This document shows positions 1 through 6,169 of a stretch of 13,118 nucleotides of DNA, one piece after another. The notes below the pieces were generated by a model that ran no database searches, was not told the DNA's origin, and saw nothing but the letters and a program-made list of their open reading frames with translations. The position numbers were made by a program, and so were the translations under genes. Source of the DNA: JALYUA01 sp038229875 (GTDB lineage Bacteria > Acidobacteriota > Thermoanaerobaculia > UBA5066 > Gp7-AA6); the NCBI GenBank assembly GCA_038229875.1, contig JBBROA010000113.1:1-13118 (forward strand), read 5' to 3'. Each line of letters opens with the position of its first letter. Within the stretch, counting starts at the first letter, position 1.

Positions 1-1688
1 AAGACCGCCGGCTCCTCGTACGTCGCGAACACTTCGCGCATCACGTCGGAAATCTCTCCCACCGTCGCGTAGGCCTTCACCGCTTCGATCAGCGGCGGCA
101 TCACGTTGCGGCCGTCCGCGCAGGCCTGGCGCAGGGTCGCCAGAGTCGAGGAGACGGCGCGCCCGTCGCGCGTGCGGCGCAGCTCGGCGAGCGCCAGTTT
201 CTGCTCTCCCTCGACCGCCTCGTCGATCGAAAGCGTCTCGATCGGCTCCTCGTTTAACTCGATGAACTCGTTGACGCCCACGACGATCTTCTCCTTCGCG
301 TCCACGGCGCGCTGGTACGCGTACGCCGCGTCCATGATCTCGCGCTGCGGGAATCCTGCCTCGATCGCCTCGACCATGCCGCCGAGCGCGTCGATGCGGC
401 GGAAGTAGTCGAAGCAGCCACGCTCCATCGCGGTCGTCGCCTCTTCCACGAAGTACGAGCCGCCGAGCGGGTCGATGGTGTTCGCGACGCCCGATTCGTG
501 CGCGATGACCTGCTGCGTCCGGAGCGCGAGCTTGACGGCGAAATCCGTCGGGAGCGCGAGCGTCTCATCGAGCGAGTTCGTGTGGAGCGAGTTCGTCCCG
601 CCGAGGACGCCCGCGAGCGCCTGGATCGCCGTCCGCACGACGTTGTTGTACGGCTGCTGGGCGGTCAGCGAGCATCCGGCGGTCTGCGTGTGGAACCGGC
701 ACATCCAGGAGCGCGGGTCCTTCGCACCGAAGCGCTCCTTCATGGTCTTCGCCCAGATTCGCCGCGCCGCGCGGAACTTGGCGATCTCCTCGAAGAAGTC
801 GTTGTGCGAGTTGAAGAAGAACGAGAGGCGCGGCGCGAATTCGTCAACCGACAGGCCCGCCTCGATGCCGTACTCCACGTACTCGACCCCATCGCGCAGC
901 GTGAACGCAAGCTCCTGCAGAGCGGTCGAGCCGGCCTCGCGGATGTGGTACCCGGAGATCGAAATCGTGTTCCAGCGGGGGACATGCTTTGCGCAGAACG
1001 AGAACTGGTCCGTGACGAGCCGCATCGAGGGACGCGGCGGGAAGATGTACTCCTTCTGCGCGATGTACTCCTTCAGGATGTCGTTCTGGAGCGTTCCGCC
1101 GACCTTCTCCCAGGGCGTGCCGTGCTTCTCGGCGACCGCGAGGTACATCGCAAGCGCGATCGGCGCCGTCGAGTTGATCGTCATCGAGGTCGTCACGAGA
1201 CCCAGGTCGATCCCGTCGAACAGGACCTCCATGTCGCGAAGCGAGTCGATGGCGACGCCGCACTTCCCGACCTCGCCGCGCGACATGTAGTGATCGGAGT
1301 CGTAGCCGTACAGCGTCGGGAGATGAAACGCGGTCGAGAGGCCCGTCTGCCCGTGGGAGAGAAGGTAGTGGAAACGCTCGTTCGTCTGCTTCGCGGTGCC
1401 GAATCCGGCGAACTGGCGCATCGTCCAGAGCTTGCCGCGATACATCGTCGGTTGAACGCCGCGCGTATACGGGTATTCGCCGGGCCATCCGAGGTCGCGC
1501 TCCGGATCGAATCCCGCGAGCGTATCGGGTCCGGCGAGCGGGTTGACGGGCGCGCCCGAGACCGTCGTGAAGTCCTTCCTCCAGGAAGATTTCTTCGAGA
1601 AGGTCGCGGTCGCGGCCTCTTCCCAGCGCATACGGCCCTCGCGCGTCTCCTGCGGGATCGTCGGGTCCGGTTTGTGGTTCTCGCTCAT
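1..1688 (-). CDS. Acyl-CoA mutase large subunit, isobutyryl-CoA-mutase-like (partial, runs off left edge)
   Basis: Cytoplasmic adenosylcobalamin-dependent enzyme that rearranges the carbon skeleton of an acyl-CoA. The visible 562 residues cover the substrate-binding TIM barrel and part of the linker; the end lies outside the window. Family motifs seen: TMYRGKLWTMRQFAGFG (residues 81-97), YGYDSDH (127-133), TTSMTIN (166-172), QNDILKEY (201-208) and SGYHIREAGS with the active-site His248. Aligned to Propionibacterium methylmalonyl-CoA mutase, Tyr89 is replaced by Phe93 and Arg207 by Gln211. Arg207 contacts the methylmalonyl carboxylate, and Phe plus Gln is the pair reported for isobutyryl-CoA mutase IcmA. 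The B12-binding domain is not visible and may be a separate subunit, as in IcmA/IcmB. The ATG at 1688 opens a typical charged N-terminal extension. Automatic annotation would probably say methylmalonyl-CoA mutase; the family is certain, the substrate is inferred. Confidence 0.93.
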   Translation of the reverse strand, partial: MSENHKPDPTIPQETREGRMRWEEAATATFSKKSSWRKDFTTVSGAPVNPLAGPDTLAGFDPERDLGWPGEYPYTRGVQPTMYRGKLWTMRQFAGFGTAKQTNERFHYLLSHGQTGLSTAFHLPTLYGYDSDHYMSRGEVGKCGVAIDSLRDMEVLFDGIDLGLVTTSMTINSTAPIALAMYLAVAEKHGTPWEKVGGTLQNDILKEYIAQKEYIFPPRPSMRLVTDQFSFCAKHVPRWNTISISGYHIREAGSTALQELAFTLRDGVEYVEYGIEAGLSVDEFAPRLSFFFNSHNDFFEEIAKFRAARRIWAKTMKERFGAKDPRSWMCRFHTQTAGCSLTAQQPYNNVVRTAIQALAGVLGGTNSLHTNSLDETLALPTDFAVKLALRTQQVIAHESGVANTIDPLGGSYFVEEATTAMERGCFDYFRRIDALGGMVEAIEAGFPQREIMDAAYAYQRAVDAKEKIVVGVNEFIELNEEPIETLSIDEAVEGEQKLALAELRRTRDGRAVSSTLATLRQACADGRNVMPPLIEAVKAYATVGEISDVMREVFATYEEPAV

Positions 1689-1833
1689 GGAGCGAAGATA
1701 ACATCGCGCTCCCCGCAAAACATCCCGCTGGCGCGGCGTTTCGCCCCGGCACGGAATCTGCAGCCTCAGAATTCAGCACGCGAGGTCGCGGCCCGCGCAC
1801 GGGTCACGGAGCGCACACACACAGGAGGATGAA

Positions 1834-2232
1834 ATGGCTGGAAGATTGTCTCTATGGATCGGAGCCGTGGCGCTCGTGGTCGCCGGCATTGGCTGCGCGC
1901 AGTCGGACGCGGGCATCACGACCGAAGTGAAGGCCAAGCTCGAGGCCGACCGCAGCGTCAGCAGCAGCGCGACCATCCAGGTCGAAACCAACAAGAAAAT
2001 CGTCACCCTTTCCGGAAAAGCGGCGAGCGACGCGGAGAAAAAGCGCGCGGTGCAGGTCGCCAGGGGAGCCCAGGGCGTGAAGGAAGTGGTCGACAACCTG
2101 GCCGTGGACCCGTCGGTGGCGCCGCCTCCGGTTCCGGACGCGAACAGCACGACACCTTCGACCGGCCCCTCGCAGGCGGATCTGTCCGCCCCCGCGACGG
2201 CACCGGCGCCGACCGCGGCGCCCGGGCGTTGA
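1834..2232 (+). CDS. BON-domain protein, probable secreted lipoprotein
   Basis: 132 residues. The start has a strong Shine-Dalgarno, AGGAGG at 1823-1828, five bases before the ATG. Residues 1-21 form a hydrophobic export signal ending in AGIGC; Cys21 is a plausible lipidation site, though Gly at -3 makes the lipobox weak. Residues 27-92 form a single BON domain (osmY/nodulation type): an alpha helix (ITTEVKAKLEADRSVSSS), then the typical strand pattern VETNKKIVTLSGKAASDAEKK and a second helix ending VKEVVDNLAVDP. BON domains are thought to bind phospholipid or other envelope surfaces. The last 40 residues are a Pro/Ala/Ser/Thr-rich tail that looks disordered. The gene stands alone between the divergent mutase and the E1 operon, with 133 bases before the next start. 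The exact role is unknown. Confidence 0.85.
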   Translation: MAGRLSLWIGAVALVVAGIGCAQSDAGITTEVKAKLEADRSVSSSATIQVETNKKIVTLSGKAASDAEKKRAVQVARGAQGVKEVVDNLAVDPSVAPPPVPDANSTTPSTGPSQADLSAPATAPAPTAAPGR

Positions 2233-2346
2233 CCGCGAGAATTGGACCCGGTGGGGCCGGGCCGAGCGAGTCCCGCCCCTGCGCTTTGAGCGAAATAGCC
2301 CCGCCGGCGGGTTTGCCCTCCGGCGAGAACCCCGGTGGCTCCTCGC

Positions 2347-2352
2347 TATAAT
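2347..2352 (+). promoter_or_regulatory. Perfect -10 hexamer (TATAAT) just upstream of E1 alpha
   Basis: TATAAT lies 13 bases before the E1 alpha ATG in very GC-rich DNA. No good -35 box is seen at 16-18 bases spacing. Transcription from it would give a leader of only about 7 bases and would remove part of the GAGGG ribosome site at 2355-2359. A -10-like hexamer sits equally close to the starts of the genes at 6094 and 6170. Confidence 0.5.
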
Positions 2353-2365
2353 TCGAGGGCGGCCC

Positions 2366-3403
2366 ATGGCGCAACTCACTCGCGAACAAAAGCTCGATCT
2401 CTACCGGTTGCTGCGGTTGAACCGCACGCTCGAGGAAAAACTCGTCAACCTGTATCGCCAGGGGAAAGTCGTCGGCGGCCTCTATCGGTCGCTCGGGCAG
2501 GAGGCGACTTCCGTCGGAACCGCGTTCGCCCTCGCCCCGGGCGACGTCCTGGGCCCGCTGATCCGCAATCTCGGATCGGTCCTCGTGATGGGCTTCTCGC
2601 CGCGTGACGTTCTGGCACAGCACATGGCCCGCGCGAGCTCTCCCTCCGCCGGAAAGGACTGCAACCTGCACTTCGGCTCGCCGGAGCGAGGCGTCGTATC
2701 AGCCATTTCGATGCTGGGCGCTTTGATCCCGGTGATGGCCGGCATCGCGCTCGGCGGGCGTCTCCAGAAGAAGAACCTCGTCGCAATGACGTACATTGGC
2801 GATGGCGGCACGTCCACGGGCGCGTTTCACGAAGGGCTCAATTTCGCGGCGGTCCAGAAGCTGCCGCTCGTCGTCGTCGCGGAAAACAACGGCTGGGCGT
2901 ACTCGACGCCGTTTCGGAAGCAGACGGCCGCCCATTGCCTCGCCGACCGCGCCGCGGCGTACGGGATACCCGGCGAGACGGTGGACGGGAACGACGTGCT
3001 CGCGGTTTACGAAGCGGCGCGGCGCGCCGTCGACCGCGCGCGCGCCGGAGACGGGCCGACGCTTCTCGAAGCGAAGACGTACCGGATGAAGGGCCACGCG
3101 GAGCATGACGGACAGGCATACGTTCCCGCGGCGGAGCTCGCCGAGTGGGCGGCGCGCGATCCCGTCGAGTCCTACTCGCGGGTCCTCGTGTCGGAAGGGA
3201 TCGCGACCGCCGAAGACCTCACGGCGATCGACACCGGGATTTCGGAACGCATCGAGGCCGACGCGCAGGCGGTCGAGCAGAGCCCCTTCCCCGCGCCCGA
3301 GGCCGCGCTCGACGGCGTTTACGCGCCCGGCGCGATCGACGCGGAGCCTCTGCCTCTGCCTCTGCCTCTGCCTCTGCCTCTGGTAGTCCGGAGCCGCTCC
3401 TGA
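2366..3403 (+). CDS. 2-oxoacid dehydrogenase E1 component, alpha subunit
   Basis: 345 residues, typical family length. Alpha chain of the alpha2beta2 thiamine-diphosphate E1 enzyme, which decarboxylates a 2-oxoacid and passes the acyl group to the lipoyl domain of E2. The thiamine diphosphate motif is clear: GDG at 145-147, ending AENN at 172-175. Other family landmarks are YRSLGQEA (40-47) and YRMKGHAEHD (239-248). YSTPFRKQT (179-187) resembles the branched-chain enzyme more than pyruvate dehydrogenase, while the GHAEHD segment looks more like the pyruvate/acetoin group, so the substrate is unsettled from this chain alone. The ATG at 2366 has GAGGG six bases upstream. The last 18 residues are unusual: a (Leu-Pro)n run encoded by six CCTCTG repeats, then VVRSRS, beyond the normal C-terminus. 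The stop codon overlaps the proposed beta start. No E2 or E3 gene lies in the window. Confidence 0.93.
   Translation: MAQLTREQKLDLYRLLRLNRTLEEKLVNLYRQGKVVGGLYRSLGQEATSVGTAFALAPGDVLGPLIRNLGSVLVMGFSPRDVLAQHMARASSPSAGKDCNLHFGSPERGVVSAISMLGALIPVMAGIALGGRLQKKNLVAMTYIGDGGTSTGAFHEGLNFAAVQKLPLVVVAENNGWAYSTPFRKQTAAHCLADRAAAYGIPGETVDGNDVLAVYEAARRAVDRARAGDGPTLLEAKTYRMKGHAEHDGQAYVPAAELAEWAARDPVESYSRVLVSEGIATAEDLTAIDTGISERIEADAQAVEQSPFPAPEAALDGVYAPGAIDAEPLPLPLPLPLPLVVRSRS
3347..3382 (+). repeat. Six tandem CCTCTG hexanucleotides inside the E1 alpha 3' end
   Basis: Six exact copies of CCTCTG. Read as E1 alpha they encode alternating Pro-Leu; the opposite strand would read Glu-Ala. The period is a multiple of three, so copy-number slippage changes the length of the alpha tail without shifting frame. 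The copies lie just before the beta ribosome site and start. The units differ by one base from the CCTCCG repeat at 5431-5454. Confidence 0.95.
3390..3393 (+). promoter_or_regulatory. Ribosome binding site deciding the E1 beta start
   Basis: GGAG lies six bases before the CTG at 3400-3402. It is the only Shine-Dalgarno-like motif close to the conserved start of the beta chain, and no ATG, GTG or TTG exists in the beta frame between it and the conserved residues. It supports reinitiation at the alpha stop. Confidence 0.55.
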
Positions 3404-4374
3404 CCGAGACCGCGTACGTCGACGCCATCCGCGAGGCGATCTTCGACGAGATGGAGCGCGACGAGCGCGTCTTCGTCATCGGCGAGGACATCGGGGTTTA
3501 CGGCGGCGCGTTCAAGGTGACGGACGGCCTTCTCGAGCGGTTCGGCGAGGAGCGCGTGATCGACACTCCGATCTCGGAGACGGCGATCGTCGGCGCGGCG
3601 GTCGGCGCGGCGATGATGGGCATGCGTCCCATCGCCGAGATGCAGTTCGCCGACTTCGCTTCCTGCGCGTTCGACATGATCACGAACTTCGCCGCGAAGT
3701 CGCGGTACCGCACCGGCGTCGGCGTACCCCTCGTCGTGCGGGGCCCCTCCGGCGGAGGCGTCCACGGCGGCCCGTTTCATTCTCAGAATCCCGAGGCGTA
3801 TTTTGCCCATACGCCCGGGTTGAAGATCGTCCAGCCTTCGACCGCGTATGACGCGAAAGGCCTGCTGAAGTCGGCGATCCGGGACGAAGACCCGGTGATC
3901 TTCTTCGAGCACAAGTTCCTCTACCGGCGCGTCAAGGAAACACTCCCGCCAGGCGACTGGACCGTTCCGATCGGCAAGGCCGCCGTCCGGCGGGAAGGCC
4001 GCGACCTCTCCATTCTCACCTACGGGGCGATGGTCTGGACCGCGATCGACGCCGCGAAGACTCTCGAGTCCGAAGGCATCGACGTCGAAGTCGTCGACCT
4101 GCGCACGCTCTTCCCGCTCGACGAGGAGACGATCGTGGCCTCCGTCGCGAAGACCAACAAGGCGATGGTGCTCCACGAGGCGACGCGCACCGGGGGAATC
4201 GGCGCCGAGATCGCCGCCGTGCTCGCCGAGCGGTGCTTCGAATACCTGGACGGGCCCCTTCTCCGCATCACCGCGCCGGACACGCCGGTGCCGTTCTCGC
4301 CCCCGCTCGAGGACTTCTTCCTTCCGAACGCGGAGAAGGTCTGCCGGGCGGCGAGGGCGCTCGCGGGCTATTGA
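3400..4374 (+). CDS. 2-oxoacid dehydrogenase E1 component, beta subunit (branched-chain-like), CTG start
   Basis: 324 residues, normal for the family. It pairs with the alpha chain to form the E1 active site. Landmarks: VFVIGEDIGVYGGAFKVT (residues 25-42), the EMQFADF segment, GGVHGGPFHSQNPEAYFAH carrying the conserved His, and VEVVDLRTLFPLDEE near the C-terminal domain. HSQ-PEA-FAH-PGLK and DPVIFFEHK-LYR match branched-chain 2-oxoacid dehydrogenase beta chains, so 2-oxoisovalerate-type substrates are the first guess; pyruvate is not excluded. The reading frame is open far upstream through alpha, but the only in-frame conventional start there is a GTG at 3145, deep inside alpha. The CTG at 3400 gives M-TETAYVDAIREAI, exactly where homologues begin, has GGAG six bases before it, and overlaps the alpha stop as CTGA. 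The next in-frame ATG (about 3451) would delete conserved sequence. The gene is translationally coupled to alpha. Confidence 0.92.
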   Translation: MTETAYVDAIREAIFDEMERDERVFVIGEDIGVYGGAFKVTDGLLERFGEERVIDTPISETAIVGAAVGAAMMGMRPIAEMQFADFASCAFDMITNFAAKSRYRTGVGVPLVVRGPSGGGVHGGPFHSQNPEAYFAHTPGLKIVQPSTAYDAKGLLKSAIRDEDPVIFFEHKFLYRRVKETLPPGDWTVPIGKAAVRREGRDLSILTYGAMVWTAIDAAKTLESEGIDVEVVDLRTLFPLDEETIVASVAKTNKAMVLHEATRTGGIGAEIAAVLAERCFEYLDGPLLRITAPDTPVPFSPPLEDFFLPNAEKVCRAARALAGY

Positions 4375-4393
4375 CGTCGAGGGTGATCCCCCG

Positions 4394-6094
4394 TCACTCC
4401 GACCCGAGCCGGATGACCGCTTCACGGAATCGCCGGTGACGCTGCATTCGGCGGAGGTAGGCGTCCTCCTCGCGCGCTGATTTCGCCCGCAGGATCGCGA
4501 CGGCCGCCTTCTTTTCGGCTTCGCTCCATTGACGAAGGTCTGGAATCCGGTCGAGCAGGAGAACGAGGCCCGTCGTGACGCGGCGGCGCTCGGCCGGCCA
4601 GCTCCCGAGATCGGCGTCGAGAAGATCTGAAACCCGCGCGACCGCCGCGCTTTGCAGAGTCTGCGAATCACCTCGGAACCGGCGCGCCATCCGCTCATTG
4701 ACGGCGATCCCGAGCTTGCGAACGTGGAACCGGTCCCACTCCGGCTTTTCCGGTCCGGCGTCAAAAAGCACGTTTCTCTCCGCAAGCTTTCGCAGAAGGC
4801 GCGCCGGCGTCCGCCGCGCCGCGTGGCGCGCGAGCTTCTCCTCTTCTCGCACCGTCGCCTCGCGCAGCTCCGGCGAGGTCGACCGGAACCCGAGCTTCCT
4901 GTAGAACCAGAAGGCGCCCGAAGCGACCGCCTCTTCGTTCTCGAACCCGATCTGGTAGGGGTCGATCGAAAACGACGTGACGTTCAGGACCTGGCGAAAG
5001 AGCTTCATGACGCGCGCGTAGATCCATCCCGATTCGCCTTCGCGAAACGTGTAATAGACGTTGAACCCGACCTCGATCCGCTCGAAGAGGGCGAGGCCCT
5101 CGACGTACGCGACCGGGATTCCATTCTTCGTCACGAAGGCCGCGTAGCCGGCGCGCAGCGGCAGCCGGCGCCCGGGAGGCAGTCCGAAGAGGGTGATCTC
5201 GCAGCCGCGGCCCGCGTCGGCGACTCTGACGGTCGCCGGGTCGCCGTACGTGAAGCCGTACAGCTCGCGGTATCTGGCCCCGTTAGCGTCTCTCGAAAAG
5301 TCGAGGCGCCGCAGCCCCTCGCGCGCCGACACACGGCGCAGCGGCATCGGCGGGCCGTCCATCTCGGCCGCGACGTTGACGTCTCGCCGGGCGAGCAGAG
5401 GCTTCGGGTGAAGGAAGGGTGGAGTCTCCCCCTCCGCCTCCGCCTCCGCCTCCGTCAGCCGGGCGAGAGTGCGCGATGCGGATCCCGAGAGCTCCCAGAG
5501 GACCGGGAGCGCCAGTCCGTCGAAGAGCTCCGCACGATCCCGCGGCGAGAGCGCAAGTGCATCGAACCGGCGGAGGAGCCAGGACAGCTCGTCCTGGCGG
5601 CCGCGAGCCGCCGCGAGCCACGCCCGATAGGGGACGTTCGCGTCGGCTAGCGCCTCTTCCTCGAGCAGGGGGACGAACCGCGGGAGCGTCGCCCCGAGTC
5701 GGTCCTCCGCCTCGAACGCGTCCCAGTCGATGCGGACCGCGTCGGGATGGCGGGCGGCGAGGCCGCGCAGGAAGTCGTAGGAAAACGTCGTCCCGATCGA
5801 GGTGCCGGCAATTCCCGCGATCTCGGGCGCGTCGAGGTCGCTCGAGTCCTCCCCCGCTTCCAGACGCGCCGGGACCTCGCGCGCCAGGCGCTTCAAGATC
5901 TGCAGGGAGAGCCGCCGCACCCGCGCGCTCTCCGGATACGCGGCGTGGAAGAGCAGTGCCTCGTGCAGCCGGGCAAGCTCCGCGGGCGCGCCGAACGGCG
6001 CCGTGCGCAGTTTTTCGAGCGCGCGGAGGGTCGCGCCGCCGGACGGGCGCTCACGCCGCCCCTTTTCGAGAATCGTCAGGTTGTCTTCGGGCAC
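4394..6094 (-). CDS. Uncharacterised 566-residue protein with a GNAT-like region
   Basis: I do not recognise a named family. The N-terminal 200 residues are helical and charged, without signal peptide or membrane segments. An EAEAEAE run (215-221), encoded by the hexanucleotide repeat at 5431-5454, marks a linker. Residues 310-404 look like the acetyltransferase (GNAT) fold: a beta-rich part (AGYAAFVTKNGIPVAYVEGL), then an Arg-containing helix (WIYARVMKLFRQVLNV) and GAFWFYRKLGFRS at 393-405, which matches the FY-K-LGF motif closing GNAT domains. The C-terminal 160 residues are again helical and basic. The start is GTG at 6094, with a GATAAT hexamer eight bases upstream and no Shine-Dalgarno. 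The gene ends tail to tail with E1 beta, 19 bases away, and starts divergently 75 bases from sppA. The acyltransferase role is inference from the motif only. Confidence 0.82.
   Translation of the reverse strand: MPEDNLTILEKGRRERPSGGATLRALEKLRTAPFGAPAELARLHEALLFHAAYPESARVRRLSLQILKRLAREVPARLEAGEDSSDLDAPEIAGIAGTSIGTTFSYDFLRGLAARHPDAVRIDWDAFEAEDRLGATLPRFVPLLEEEALADANVPYRAWLAAARGRQDELSWLLRRFDALALSPRDRAELFDGLALPVLWELSGSASRTLARLTEAEAEAEGETPPFLHPKPLLARRDVNVAAEMDGPPMPLRRVSAREGLRRLDFSRDANGARYRELYGFTYGDPATVRVADAGRGCEITLFGLPPGRRLPLRAGYAAFVTKNGIPVAYVEGLALFERIEVGFNVYYTFREGESGWIYARVMKLFRQVLNVTSFSIDPYQIGFENEEAVASGAFWFYRKLGFRSTSPELREATVREEEKLARHAARRTPARLLRKLAERNVLFDAGPEKPEWDRFHVRKLGIAVNERMARRFRGDSQTLQSAAVARVSDLLDADLGSWPAERRRVTTGLVLLLDRIPDLRQWSEAEKKAAVAILRAKSAREEDAYLRRMQRHRRFREAVIRLGSE
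5431..5454 (-). repeat. Four tandem CCTCCG hexanucleotides in the 566-residue gene
   Basis: Four exact CCTCCG units on the plus strand; the gene on the minus strand reads them as Glu-Ala repeats between the helical N-terminal part and the GNAT-like part. The position suggests a flexible or charged linker. The unit differs from the CCTCTG repeat in E1 alpha by one transition. Confidence 0.9.
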
Positions 6095-6102
6095 GCGCCA
6101 GC

Positions 6103-6108
6103 ATTATC
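6103..6108 (-). promoter_or_regulatory. -10-like GATAAT eight bases before the 566-residue gene
   Basis: On the minus strand GATAAT is followed by eight bases and the GTG start. Transcription would begin at or next to the start codon, giving a leaderless or near-leaderless message, which agrees with the absence of a Shine-Dalgarno. No clear -35 element. Confidence 0.4.
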
Positions 6109-6157
6109 CGCGCAGCTCCGACCCGGAAGACAGGCGCGCCCTCGCCGCGGCGAGAAC

Positions 6158-6163
6158 TAGAAT
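6158..6163 (+). promoter_or_regulatory. -10-like TAGAAT six bases before sppA
   Basis: TAGAAT ends six bases before the sppA ATG, the spacing expected if the A of the ATG is the first transcribed base. There is no Shine-Dalgarno between them, so a leaderless message is the simplest reading. Confidence 0.45.
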
Positions 6164-6169
6164 GGCGCG

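Noticed and set aside
844..1832. Long open frames on both strands overlapping the mutase
   Set aside because: Arg/Ala/Pro-rich shadow translations of GC-rich DNA; the mutase frame carries all conserved motifs.
2300..2315. CCCGCCGGCGGG palindrome followed by TTT, as a terminator of the BON gene
   Set aside because: Self-complementary with almost no loop, only three T residues, and such palindromes are frequent at this GC.
3145..3399. Upstream extension of the E1 beta frame from a GTG at 3145
   Set aside because: It lies wholly inside E1 alpha, encodes low-complexity Arg-rich sequence, and homologues begin at the residue encoded at 3400.
4379..4401. Small inverted repeat (GGGTGA/TCACTCC) between the convergent E1 beta and 566-residue genes
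   Set aside because: Short stem with a wobble pair and no T run; it includes the stop codon of the minus-strand gene, so pairing may be chance.
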